From an uncultured Balneolaceae bacterium (GTDB taxonomy: Bacteria; Bacteroidota; Rhodothermia; Balneolales; Balneolaceae), in the NCBI GenBank assembly GCA_913057825.1, contig CAJXOW010000012.1:1-64000 (forward strand): a stretch of 64,000 nt of DNA, read 5' to 3'. The stretch's first letter is position 1. Each line of letters starts with the position of its first letter. The position numbers and the translations under genes are program-made. This document shows, piece by piece, positions 37,590-46,925 of the stretch. The notes under the pieces are model-generated. The model saw only the letters and a program-made list of their open reading frames with translations. It searched no databases and was not told the origin of the DNA.

Positions 37590-38780
37590 CTATTGCCAGC
37601 GTTTTTCAATGGGAGTTAACTTCAAAATGCGGGAAGGTCCGTTAAGTACCACGTAGATAGCTCCCTCGGGACCGGTGACTGCTTCCCGTACCCTACCTTT
37701 GTTCTTCACAATAACTTCCTGGTGGAGAACGCGATTTTCCTTGATGTTCACCAGGCGGACTTCCTGGTATTTAAGGGCGGTGACAAGCAGATAGTTTTTC
37801 CAATTTTCGAATAGGTCGCCCGTATAGAAATCACTGCCTCCCACCGCAATGGAAGGCCTCCAGTACAAGATAGGTTGTTTCATGCCTTCTTTGGTACGGT
37901 CTTCCGTCAGGATGGATCCGTCGTAGTTAATGCAGTAGCAGATTTCGGGCCAGCCGTAATTGCTTCCGGCCTTGATCAGGTTCAGTTCATCGCCCCCGCG
38001 CGGGCCGTGTTCAACAGACCAGACTTCGTTGGTTTCGGGATGGACGGCCAGCCCCTGGGGGTTACGATTGCCGTAGGTGAAGATTGACTTGATGGCGTTA
38101 TCACGATCCACAAAAGGATTGTCGCCGGGTATCCGCCCGTCACGATGGATACGGTGAATTTTTCCATTCGGACGGTCCAGTTGTTGAGCCTGGTTCATTG
38201 CCCCGCGGTCGCCAATGGAAAAGTAGAGCAACCCTTCCTCATCAAATACAATCCGGCTGCCGTAGTGGTGACGGGTGCTCCTGTAGAGGTCGTGAGGTGC
38301 TTCAAATACGACTTGCTGGTCGACCCAGCGGTTATTTTCAAGGTGTCCGCGAACGACTTTTGTCATCGCCGGAGCACGTCCGCTGCCCTCGCTTTCCAGT
38401 TCATGGCTGAACGACAGGTAAATCCATCCGTTTTCTTCATAATTGGGATCGATGGCAACATCCATGAGTCCTCCCTGTCCGGCATATACCACTTCGGGGG
38501 TCCCAGCCACCGGCTCCGAACGCAGCTCGCCATTTTCGACTACGTGCAGCGTGCCGGAAAGATCGGTTATGAGGGCCGTCTCGGCGTCAATAAAGTCGAT
38601 CCCCCATGGTTGCGTAAGATCCTCGACAAAAACTTCGCTTTTTACCTTGTAGTCAAGAGTCGTGAGTGTATCTTCGGTGTTTTGGGCGCAGGCCGAAACC
38701 AAGGGTATTAAGGCGGTAAAAAGTCCGACAAAAATGGTGCGGAAAAATCGTTTGAATATAGGGTAAGTTTGACGATTCAT
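37590..38780 (-). CDS. PQQ-dependent sugar dehydrogenase-like protein (Asd/YliI type)
   Basis: About 396 residues from ATG 38780; a TTG at 38810 would extend it by 10. A lipoprotein-like signal (FTALIPLVSAC) precedes a six-bladed propeller. Landmarks: LTQPWGIDFID, GQGGLMDVAIDPNY, HHYGSRIVF, SIGDRG, GRIPGDNPFV, YGNRNPQGLAVHP, EHGPRGGDELN and NYGWPEI, the standard set of soluble aldose sugar dehydrogenases. These enzymes oxidise aldoses using PQQ in the periplasm. No PQQ synthesis genes are in the window. Confidence 0.9.
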   Translation of the reverse strand: MNRQTYPIFKRFFRTIFVGLFTALIPLVSACAQNTEDTLTTLDYKVKSEVFVEDLTQPWGIDFIDAETALITDLSGTLHVVENGELRSEPVAGTPEVVYAGQGGLMDVAIDPNYEENGWIYLSFSHELESEGSGRAPAMTKVVRGHLENNRWVDQQVVFEAPHDLYRSTRHHYGSRIVFDEEGLLYFSIGDRGAMNQAQQLDRPNGKIHRIHRDGRIPGDNPFVDRDNAIKSIFTYGNRNPQGLAVHPETNEVWSVEHGPRGGDELNLIKAGSNYGWPEICYCINYDGSILTEDRTKEGMKQPILYWRPSIAVGGSDFYTGDLFENWKNYLLVTALKYQEVRLVNIKENRVLHQEVIVKNKGRVREAVTGPEGAIYVVLNGPSRILKLTPIEKRWQ

Positions 38781-39126
38781 GATTAAAAAACCTAAAATGT
38801 TAGAAATCAATTAATTTTATCGATAGATATAAATCGAAGCTCTTTAATCGGGCAAGATCGATTTTAACAAACTCCTGGAACGAGCTGCAAGAAATTTATA
38901 CCCGGTATCGCAAAATGCGATTGTCCATATAAGATTTATGACCCAACGTCCCTTGTCGCTTTAAGAGGGATTACTCCCTGATTATAGCAAAAATACCGGG
39001 GAAAGTCATAGCCGGCTCATTAGAAAAACTTATTGAATGCGATTAAGATCGAATTTAAACTGTGAGCGGGTATTGGGGGTTCACAAAGCTTTTACTATTT
39101 TCAATTGAAATCACAAATATTAAATA
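38781..39126. other. Intergenic region between divergent genes
   Basis: About 345 bp holding both promoters of the sugar dehydrogenase and the formate-THF ligase genes. No hairpin or operator was convincing. Confidence 0.25.
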
Positions 39127-40803
39127 ATGGACCAGGAGCACAAGGTAATGGAGAGTGTTGAGACGCAATCCGGCCAGATGAAGCATATGCGGCATTTCAT
39201 GGCCGAGTTCGGTTTGGAAGAGGAAGAGTTTGAATTCTATGGGAAGTATACCGGCAAGATACGACTTCGCGCCCTGCGTAACCGGGCCGAAAGAAAAGAC
39301 GGCAAGTTGATCCTGGTTACCGCTATGACTCCCACCCGGGCCGGTGAGGGAAAAACACTTACCAGCATTGGATTGAGCCAGGGATTGCAACACCAGGGAC
39401 ACCGTGCACTGGTGACGCTGCGCGAGCCCTCCCTGGGTCCCGTCTTTGGGATTAAAGGAGGCGGTACCGGCGGCGGACAGTCCCAGATTGAGCCGAGTGG
39501 ACGAGTTAACTTGCATTTCAATGGCGATCTGCACGCGGTTACCACGGCTCACAACCTGCTGGCCGCGATGATCGATAACCACCTGCACCAGGGCAATGAG
39601 TTGAACCTGGATGTAACGCGCTTGAGCTGGGATCGGGCAATGGATATGAACGACCGGGCCCTCCGAAAAGTAACCATCGGGCTTGGCGGCGCGGGCAATA
39701 GCGTGCCTCGTGAATCAGGATTTATTATTACGGCAGCCTCTGAAATTATGGCCGTGTTGGCCCTGGCTGAATCGCGACAGGATTTAAAAGAGCGACTGGG
39801 GCGTATGATTATCGGTTACACCCGCGAGGGTCGACCGGTGGAGGCAAGTGAGTTGAATGCCCAACGTGCGCTGGCCGTGGTGCTTAACGAAGCCATTATG
39901 CCCAACCTGGTGCAGACAACCGAAAATGTCCCCGCTCTGGTTCATGCCGGTCCGTTTGCAAATATCGCACATGGAACCAACAGCATTCTGGCCAACCGCA
40001 TCGGATTGAAATTCGCAGATTATGTCGTTACGGAAGCCGGTTTCGGAGCCGATCTGGGGGCCGAGAAGTTCTTTGATATCGTGGGACGAAAAACCGACCT
40101 GTGGCCTTCGGCAATGGTGCTGGTTGCTACGGCACGGGCGTTGAAATGGCATGGTGGCGCTGAAGATTTAGAGGAAGAAAATATGAAGGCACTTAAGGCA
40201 GGCATGCCCAACCTGGAGCGCCATATTGAAAATCTGAAAAAGTTTGGCGTTCCGTCGATCGTGGCCTTGAACCGGTTTTCCAGTGATACCGACCGGGAAA
40301 TTGATTGGATCAAAGAGTGGTGTGAAGAACGCGATATCGATTGCGTCCCCCATACCGCATTTCAGTCGGGAGGAGCCGGGGCGGCCGACCTGGCCGATGC
40401 AGTGGTGGATGCCGCTGATGAACCTGCCCAGCCGACGACCTTGTATCCGCTTGAGGATACGGTAGAGGAGAAAATTGAAAAGCTTGCTAAGAATGTCTAC
40501 GGGGCCGACGACATTTACCTGGAGACGCCAGCCAGAAAGGCATTGAAGCACGTGAAACAATTGGGATACGAGGACCTGCCTATTTGTGTGGCTAAAACAC
40601 AGGCATCGTTAAGCGATGACAAAACCAAAAAAGGAGCTCCCAGCGGCTGGACCCTAACCGTTACCGACATTCGCCTGTCGGCCGGAGCCGGATTCCTGGT
40701 CGTTGTCTGTGGCAACATGATGTTGATGCCCGGATTGCCCAAGCATCCTTCGGCCCTGGATGTGGACGTGGATGAAGACGGGAATATCAGCGGGTTGTTT
40801 TAG
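39127..40803 (+). CDS. fhs: Formate-tetrahydrofolate ligase
   Basis: 558 residues, the standard size. It makes 10-formyl-THF from formate, THF and ATP. Signatures: TPTRAGEGKTLTSIGLSQGL (ATP site), REPSLGPVFGIKGGGTGGG, FNGDLHAVTTAHNLLAAMID, FANIAHGTNS and TEAGFGADLGAEKFFDI. Start ATG 39127; a second ATG nine codons in is possible. Single gene feeding one-carbon metabolism, which also links to the SAM-consuming pathway at 6776. Confidence 0.97.
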   Translation: MDQEHKVMESVETQSGQMKHMRHFMAEFGLEEEEFEFYGKYTGKIRLRALRNRAERKDGKLILVTAMTPTRAGEGKTLTSIGLSQGLQHQGHRALVTLREPSLGPVFGIKGGGTGGGQSQIEPSGRVNLHFNGDLHAVTTAHNLLAAMIDNHLHQGNELNLDVTRLSWDRAMDMNDRALRKVTIGLGGAGNSVPRESGFIITAASEIMAVLALAESRQDLKERLGRMIIGYTREGRPVEASELNAQRALAVVLNEAIMPNLVQTTENVPALVHAGPFANIAHGTNSILANRIGLKFADYVVTEAGFGADLGAEKFFDIVGRKTDLWPSAMVLVATARALKWHGGAEDLEEENMKALKAGMPNLERHIENLKKFGVPSIVALNRFSSDTDREIDWIKEWCEERDIDCVPHTAFQSGGAGAADLADAVVDAADEPAQPTTLYPLEDTVEEKIEKLAKNVYGADDIYLETPARKALKHVKQLGYEDLPICVAKTQASLSDDKTKKGAPSGWTLTVTDIRLSAGAGFLVVVCGNMMLMPGLPKHPSALDVDVDEDGNISGLF

Positions 40804-40915
40804 AGTGGCCCCTTCCTTTCCGATTCTCTGATAAAGCCAGGCTATAGGACAAATAAGCTAAATATAAATCAAAGGCTGTCTTTTTAAGTAAGAGCTATAT
40901 GCATATTCGTTTCCC

Positions 40916-41836
40916 ATGCTAAAATATCTCCGGGTGGATTCACCGGCACATGTAACGTTGATATTAGCCAGTGCGTTTGTACTGCTATGGAACTCTGGAT
41001 TTATCGGTGCCGAATATGCCTTGCCCTATGCCGACCCTTTTACCTTGCTGTTCTGGAGGTATTGGCCTTTGTCCTTTATTATCATGGGGTACCTCTTTAT
41101 ACGATCCCGCTTAAGATGGCCGGGGTGGCATGCGGTTTTAATAGCTATGACACTGGGTATACTGGCACACGGGGTCTGGCTCGGTTGTGTTTTCTTCTCC
41201 CTGCAATACGGGGTGCCCGCCGGTATCGTTGCTTTGATAGTGGCCCTTCAACCGATGCTTACGGGAGCATTGTCCGGAGTGCTGGTCGGTGAGCACACTC
41301 CCCTTCACCGTTGGTTGGGATTAGTGGTGGGTTTTGTGGGAGTTACCGTTGCGGTGTTTCCCCGGGTGGATTTTTCGGATCTCAACGCCGTTTTCGCCTA
41401 TTTTATTCCCTTTGGATCGGTCGTTGCCATAACCGTGGCGAGCCTGATACAGCGTAAAATGGAGGTGGAGGGCAATGCGCATCGACTGCCGGTAGACATG
41501 ATGCTTTTTTATCAGAGCCTGGGAACTGCGTTGGCAGTGACGGTTCCGGCGATCATGGTAGAGGGATTGATGGTACAGGTGAATACCACTTTCATTTGGT
41601 CCATGCTCTGGCTGATCGTGGTCGTCTCCCTGGGAGCCTATGCTCTCATGTGGCTTTTGCTGGGGCGGATCGACGCCACCCGGGTGGCGAGTTTATTTTA
41701 CCTGGGACCTCCCGTCACCATGCTTATGGCATGGGTAGCTTTCGGGGATAAACTGCAGTCAACGGACGTGATCAGTCTCTTCATCGTTGCGGTGGGAGTC
41801 GTCTTGACAAGCTGGAATAGAGGGGCAAAATCTTGA
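40916..41836 (+). CDS. EamA/DMT-family permease
   Basis: 306 residues with ten membrane helices in two EamA repeats (about 12-145 and 165-298): LLWNSGFIGAEYALPYADPF at the start and SLFYLGPPVTMLMAWVAFGD near the end. Members export amino acids or metabolites; the substrate is unknown. ATG 40916. Confidence 0.88.
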   Translation: MLKYLRVDSPAHVTLILASAFVLLWNSGFIGAEYALPYADPFTLLFWRYWPLSFIIMGYLFIRSRLRWPGWHAVLIAMTLGILAHGVWLGCVFFSLQYGVPAGIVALIVALQPMLTGALSGVLVGEHTPLHRWLGLVVGFVGVTVAVFPRVDFSDLNAVFAYFIPFGSVVAITVASLIQRKMEVEGNAHRLPVDMMLFYQSLGTALAVTVPAIMVEGLMVQVNTTFIWSMLWLIVVVSLGAYALMWLLLGRIDATRVASLFYLGPPVTMLMAWVAFGDKLQSTDVISLFIVAVGVVLTSWNRGAKS

Positions 41837-41868
41837 CCCGGTGTAATGTCGTGATATCTGGCTGCTGG

Positions 41869-42025
41869 AGTTCAGTGAAACCCGTGCGGCGGTTCCTTGC
41901 TCGGAAACTTTTCTTTGTTAATTAGCAATTAACAATTGATTGCCTTTTTTACTTCAGAAGTCAATACAGCTTTTTATCCAGAAAATTTTAATGCTTCGGA
42001 ACCGCCGCCCGGGTTTCACTGAACT
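41869..42025. repeat. Long inverted-repeat element, family A (copy 3)
   Basis: A 157 bp element with 28 bp terminal inverted repeats (41869-41896 and 41998-42025), 27 of 28 complementary. Inner core GCGGCGGTTCC matches the copy at 1476. The outer arm (AGTTCAGTGAAACCCG) is unrelated in sequence to the outer arms of the other copies. It sits between the convergent EamA gene (+) and the small membrane protein gene (-). Confidence 0.75.
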
Positions 42026-42125
42026 TTCCATTTATTAAAGGTTTTTTGGATATAGGACGCCATACATGAGTTATGTCAAAGATTTGATTTTTCTACAGTT
42101 GTATAACGTATCCCTGTTATTTCCA

Positions 42126-42446
42126 TCAGGTATGCTGCGATCCGCCAAACAGAATTCCGGCACCGAGCACAAAACCGAAGTCGTACCAGCCCCCGTTATT
42201 GTAAATGGCGTACATGGAGACGTCAGCGTCCAACAGGGAAATAAAAAAGGAAATGGGACTGATGAATCCATGCCACAGTCCATGCCAGAACCCTACCTTT
42301 TCGCGCAAAGCTGCCTCGGCGAAGCCCGGTGATTCGGCACAGCCCGAGAGTCCGATGATGAGAACTGCAAGCAGGGCAAAGCCAAACAGATATTTGTAGC
42401 GCAGAAAGTCTCGCTGTTTCTCTTCCTTGTGATCTTTTGAATGCAT
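42126..42446 (-). CDS. Small conserved membrane lipoprotein-like protein
   Basis: 106 residues. One hydrophobic segment ending in a lipobox-like GLSGC (about 25-36), then a tryptophan- and glycine-rich C-terminus (GFWHGLWHGFISPISFFISL, NNGGWYDFGFVLGAGILFGG). Short proteins with this GFWxGLWHG and NNGxWYdFGF pattern recur in bacteria; function unknown. Confidence 0.7.
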   Translation of the reverse strand: MHSKDHKEEKQRDFLRYKYLFGFALLAVLIIGLSGCAESPGFAEAALREKVGFWHGLWHGFISPISFFISLLDADVSMYAIYNNGGWYDFGFVLGAGILFGGSQHT

Positions 42447-42548
42447 GTTAAGGGTATTTTAAGATTACTGGATAGCTTCACTGCTATATCAAGACCCGTT
42501 ACACCCGGGTACGGTGCCAGACAAGCTGAGCCGGTAAAGGGCGAACAG

Positions 42549-43046
42549 CTATTTAACACGCACCTGGACTCCGGTATATTGGTCGTCCGCCTCACCGTCT
42601 TTATCCCAGTCCATGACCCTTCGGAAACGAACCGTGTCGCCTTTTAGATTGAACCAGGCAACATATCGGTTGTCGGCAGGATGCGTTTCTTGCATAACCA
42701 GGGTGTCCCCATGCACTTTCCAGTTTCCACGCCGCTCCATAACCAGGCTGTCGTCGGGCGAATAGTAGCGGGAAATATAAGAACCGTCCTCCTTAATATG
42801 GGTGCGAATCGGCTTAATATTCATGGTCTTATTCCAATTGCGCTCATTGGCAATAAAAGCGGCCGATGAGTCGCTTCCCTTGTAGGTTTTCATTTCAACG
42901 CGAATCGTGATGTTCTTCCATAGGCCGACCAGGTTTTCGCCAGCCGAATCCGATTGTGCTTCAACAGGTTGCCAGGTTACAAGGAGTACAGAAAAGGAGA
43001 TCACCAGGGTGAGGATTCGAAAGGCGGGAAACGTTGGATTGTACAT
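42549..43046 (-). CDS. Secreted lipocalin-like protein of unknown function
   Basis: 165 residues. Signal peptide (LVISFSVLLVTWQPVEA), then a beta-rich domain with the order LVGLWKN, DGSYISRYYSPDDS, RRGNWKVHGDTLVMQE and TVRFRRVMDWDKDG. The Gly-x-Trp start and alternating strands resemble a small lipocalin-like barrel. Ligand unknown. Confidence 0.65.
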   Translation of the reverse strand: MYNPTFPAFRILTLVISFSVLLVTWQPVEAQSDSAGENLVGLWKNITIRVEMKTYKGSDSSAAFIANERNWNKTMNIKPIRTHIKEDGSYISRYYSPDDSLVMERRGNWKVHGDTLVMQETHPADNRYVAWFNLKGDTVRFRRVMDWDKDGEADDQYTGVQVRVK

Positions 43047-43723
43047 TTGATATAGAAAAATTAAAAAGAATATGGGGTTAGCCCGAATTTCTCACCAAGA
43101 AATTTGTTCGTCTGCAAGGCGACGGAACGACGGCGTCGGAGATGTACATTAGTACATCGATCAAGCCGTACGATCCGTTAACGCCGTAGACGAGCAAACT
43201 TTCGTAGCGTCGGGACAGAGTGTTTCAAAAATTTCAATTAATTGTTGAAGATAAGACCCTGCATTAAAGCAACATGACACTTTCACAATAATCTACTTGT
43301 GAGCACCGAGCGAAGCGATTCCCACGTAGTGAAATTCGGGTTAGCAGTGTATTGCTTCAATATACGTTTCAGGCTGTAGCCTGACAACTACTTCGAATTG
43401 AACGTGAAGAGGAAATGGGGCTGAACATAATAATAATGAAGAGGTTCTCGTATAAACCAATATATAAATATAAGGAATTGTGCTGATAAACCCCTATATT
43501 TGGCAGCTGTTGAGCAGCGGGAGCGCTGGGAGCTTTACTTCAAGTGAACTTCGGGAAGTTAAGGAAGCCTTCGAGATATTACTTGCTGTAAATTCGCTTT
43601 CAATTTTTCCGGCGTAGTCGGGCATTGAGCTTATCACGCTCACATGTGCAAGATGAGGAGTAGGCAGGAAGCGGAAAGACGATTACTATATCATAATTCA
43701 TAAACACACAGTACCCTTTATAC
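43047..43723. repeat. Repeat-rich intergenic region with a family B copy and a palindrome
   Basis: About 680 bp without a gene. An imperfect palindrome (about 43100-43202) has outer arms AAATTTGTTCGTCT and AGACGAGCAAACTT and a centre GATGTAC, ATTA, GTACATC. It is bracketed by TTAGCCCGAATTTCTCAC (43078) and GTGAAATTCGGGTTAGC (about 43330). A family B unit lies at 43305-43345 in reverse orientation (ACCGAGCGAAGCGATTCCCA). The remaining 380 bases show nothing. Confidence 0.5.
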
Positions 43724-45547
43724 ATGGATATTCGAAACATTGCAATCATCGCGCATGTTGACCACGGCAAAACCACGCTGGTGGACCAGATGCTCCGCCA
43801 GAGCGGCACTTTTCATGAACACGAGGAAGTGGCCGATCGCGTGATGGACTCCGGGGACCTGGAGCGGGAAAAAGGCATTACCATCAGTTCGAAAAATACC
43901 ACGGTCAAGTGGGATGATACCAAGATTAATATCGTTGATACGCCGGGTCACTCTGATTTCGGCGGGGAAGTCGAACGGATTCTCAAGATGGTGAACGGAG
44001 TTATTCTGCTGGTGGATGCCGCCGAGGGTCCGCTTCCGCAGACGAAGTTTGTGCTTCGAAAATCCCTGGACCTGGGATACGAACCGATTGTAGTGATCAA
44101 CAAGATCGACCGAAAAGACGCCCGCCCGGACGAGGTGCTTAACGAGATCTTTGACCTTTTTGTGATGCTCGATGCCGACCATGACCAGCTTGATTTCCCG
44201 ATTCTTTATGCCGAGGGAATCAACGGCATTGCCCGACACGAGCTTGAAGATGAGAATGAGGATTTAACCCCGCTGTTTAACATGATTGTAGATCACATTC
44301 CCCCGCCGGAGCGGAAATTGGACGCCCCCTTCAAAATGCTGGTCAGCAGCGTCGACTGGAACGACTATGTGGGACGTATTGGCATCGGTCGCGTGGAGCA
44401 GGGCACCATTAAGCAGCAGCAGGAGATTGCATTGCTTGACCGGCATGGCAACCTCAAGGAGAAAGCGAAGGCGACCAAGCTGTTTACGTTTAACGGGCTC
44501 AAACGCGAGCCGGTCGAAAAAGCCTTTGCCGGCGACATATTTGCGTTGGCCGGCTATGAAAAAGTGGATATCGGGGATACGCTTACTGCCGCGACCGACA
44601 TGACCGCTTTGGAATACTACGATATTGACAAACCGACGATGGCGATGTTTTTCCGCGTAAACGATTCGCCCTACGCCGGGCTGGAAGGCGAGTATGTGAC
44701 CTCCAGCCAGTTGAAAGACCGCTTGATGCGCGAGAACCGGGCGAATGTGTCGATCGAAGTTGAGCAGACCGACAACCCGGACGTCCATAAAGTGTCGGGC
44801 CGCGGCGACTTGCAGTTGGCCATACTTACTGAGACAATGCGCCGGGAAGGATACGAATTCGCCGTATCCCGTCCGCAGGTCCTCTACAAAGAGATCGACG
44901 GCGAGCTGCACGAACCTTTTGAGGAGGTTGTGATCGATGTACACCAGGATTATGCCAATCGGGTGATTGACAACCTGCAGCAGCGTAAAGGCATGATGAC
45001 CTCGATGACGAAAGAAGGCGAGAATAACCGCCTGGTCTTCAAGGTGCCCTCCCGGGGATTGATCGGATTCCGCAGTGAAATGCTAACCCAGACCCGCGGC
45101 ACCGGTATCATGCACCAGCAGTTTGAGAGTTATGAACCGTATGCCGGTTCCATTCCCGGTCGAAACAGCGGAGCCCTCGTAGCGATGGAAAAAGGCGAAG
45201 TAACCAGCTACAGCCTCGAGGGGCTGCAGGATCGCGGGAGCTTTTTTGTGGAGCCGGGCGACCCGGTATACGAGGGACAGGTGGTTGGCATCAATAATCG
45301 CTCAGACGACCTGGTGGTCAACGTGATCAAAAAGAAGAATCTGACGAACCATCGCGAAACACAGAGTGCTGATGAAGTAAAACTGGATCCCGCCAAGAAA
45401 ATGAGCCTCGAACAGTTTATCGAATTTATCGATAAAGACGAGCTATTGGAGGTAACCCCCAAAAGCCTGCGCGTGCGGAAAATTATCCGCAATTATAAAG
45501 AACGAAAGCGGGCCAAAGAGAAAGAGCAAGAGAAGCAATTTGCCTGA
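43724..45547 (+). CDS. typA: Ribosome-associated GTPase TypA/BipA
   Basis: 607 residues, standard length. GTPase motifs: AHVDHGKTTL (G1), EREKGITI (switch I), DTPGHSDFGGE (G3) and NKIDRKDA (G4). EF-G-like domains III and V and the BipA-specific C-terminus (GTGIMHQQFESYEPY, RNSGALVAMEKG) follow. It assists 50S ribosome assembly under stress. Confidence 0.97.
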   Translation: MDIRNIAIIAHVDHGKTTLVDQMLRQSGTFHEHEEVADRVMDSGDLEREKGITISSKNTTVKWDDTKINIVDTPGHSDFGGEVERILKMVNGVILLVDAAEGPLPQTKFVLRKSLDLGYEPIVVINKIDRKDARPDEVLNEIFDLFVMLDADHDQLDFPILYAEGINGIARHELEDENEDLTPLFNMIVDHIPPPERKLDAPFKMLVSSVDWNDYVGRIGIGRVEQGTIKQQQEIALLDRHGNLKEKAKATKLFTFNGLKREPVEKAFAGDIFALAGYEKVDIGDTLTAATDMTALEYYDIDKPTMAMFFRVNDSPYAGLEGEYVTSSQLKDRLMRENRANVSIEVEQTDNPDVHKVSGRGDLQLAILTETMRREGYEFAVSRPQVLYKEIDGELHEPFEEVVIDVHQDYANRVIDNLQQRKGMMTSMTKEGENNRLVFKVPSRGLIGFRSEMLTQTRGTGIMHQQFESYEPYAGSIPGRNSGALVAMEKGEVTSYSLEGLQDRGSFFVEPGDPVYEGQVVGINNRSDDLVVNVIKKKNLTNHRETQSADEVKLDPAKKMSLEQFIEFIDKDELLEVTPKSLRVRKIIRNYKERKRAKEKEQEKQFA

Positions 45548-45650
45548 TTAAAGATGGCAGGATAATTTGGAGGAGAATGGTTGATATACGTAACAAAGCG
45601 AGGGGCAAACGACGGCTATATTTCACTGAAATCATTTTTACGTACGTATT

Positions 45651-46862
45651 ATGACAGATTCTTATCGATTTAGGTTTAAACAGTTACTCGCCGCAGGTGT
45701 AGCGCTATTTCTTCTCTCATGCGGTAATTCTCAAAATCAGAGCGAACAGCAGGAGACCTCGTCGGTCGAGGCCTATCCGGTGCTTGAACTCGAGCCCCGA
45801 ACGATTAAACTGACCAGCAGTTATCCCGCCACGCTGGAAGGAGCACAGACGGTTGAGATCCGTCCCCGCCTGCAGGGATATATCGTCGAGATGCCGGTCG
45901 ACGAAGGAGATGTGGTGGAAAAGGGCGAGTTGCTGTTTCAGTTGAACAGTGAACAGTACGAGCAGGAAGTACGGTCGGCGGAAGCCGATGTTGAAGCGGC
46001 TCGCGCCGAAGTGAGCACGGCCGAGGATGAAGTCAAACGTCTGCGCGGACTTGCCGAACAAGATATTATCAGTGACTACCGGCTGCAATCGGCCCGGAAT
46101 ACCCTGGAGTCGGCTAAAGCCCGGCTGGCCCAGGCAGAAGCGCGGCTGAAAAACGCGCGGGTGAATCTGGGGTACACTCAAATCAAGAGTCCGACCGACG
46201 GGGTCATCGGGAACATTCCCTATCGCATCGGGAGCTTGGTAAGCAATACTACAACCAGGCCGTTAACGGTGGTGTCCGATATTTCCAGGATTTATGCCTA
46301 CTTTTCGATGAGCGAGCAAGAGCTGCTTGAAATGGCACGGGACGTAGCCGGCAACGGCGGTGACAAAACCCTGCAGGAATGTATCGCCGAGATGCCCAAG
46401 GTGAACCTGATACTGCCCGGCAATATCGAATATGAACACCGGGGCACGCTGCGGTTGGCCAGCGGACTCATTAATACGCAGACCGGATCGGCTTCGTTTC
46501 GGGCGATCTTTCCCAATCCCCGGGAGATTTTGCGCAGCGGCGGATCCGCCAGCGTACAGATACCCTTTAAGCAGGATTCCGCCATCGCCGTTCCCAAAAA
46601 AGCGACCTACGAAATTCAGAACAAGCGGTTTGTCTATACGGTGACCGACAGCAATACGGTAGAAAGCACCGAAATAAAGACAAACTCTCTGTCCACCGAA
46701 AAACTGTATGTCGTTGAACAGGGACTTTCCGCGAATAGCCGGATTGTCACCCAGGGCATGGGAAATTTGCAGAAAGGTCAACCGATTCGCCCGCAAACGG
46801 TAAATGCCGACAGTCTCTACGAGGTTCTGACTGCGCGGGATCAACCGGAATCGACGCTTTGA
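45651..46862 (+). CDS. RND efflux periplasmic adaptor (membrane fusion protein)
   Basis: 403 residues. A lipobox (FLLSCGNS, Cys about 24) anchors it. Order: lipoyl half (VEIRPRLQGYIVEMPVDEGD), a coiled-coil hairpin (about 95-165; heavy in A, E, R), the second lipoyl half (LGYTQIKSPTDGVIG) and beta-barrel/MP domains. AcrA/MexA type. It is followed by the pump gene after 63 bases and the channel gene, so it forms a tripartite efflux operon. Confidence 0.93.
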   Translation: MTDSYRFRFKQLLAAGVALFLLSCGNSQNQSEQQETSSVEAYPVLELEPRTIKLTSSYPATLEGAQTVEIRPRLQGYIVEMPVDEGDVVEKGELLFQLNSEQYEQEVRSAEADVEAARAEVSTAEDEVKRLRGLAEQDIISDYRLQSARNTLESAKARLAQAEARLKNARVNLGYTQIKSPTDGVIGNIPYRIGSLVSNTTTRPLTVVSDISRIYAYFSMSEQELLEMARDVAGNGGDKTLQECIAEMPKVNLILPGNIEYEHRGTLRLASGLINTQTGSASFRAIFPNPREILRSGGSASVQIPFKQDSAIAVPKKATYEIQNKRFVYTVTDSNTVESTEIKTNSLSTEKLYVVEQGLSANSRIVTQGMGNLQKGQPIRPQTVNADSLYEVLTARDQPESTL

Positions 46863-46925
46863 TCGTGCACGATCGAATTCATCGAAAAGCATCGTGAGAT
46901 TATACAAGACTAATATTGCAGCCTT

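Noticed and set aside
43047-43723. Insertion sequence upstream of typA
   Set aside because: The palindromes resemble terminal repeats, but there is no transposase ORF and no clear target duplication.
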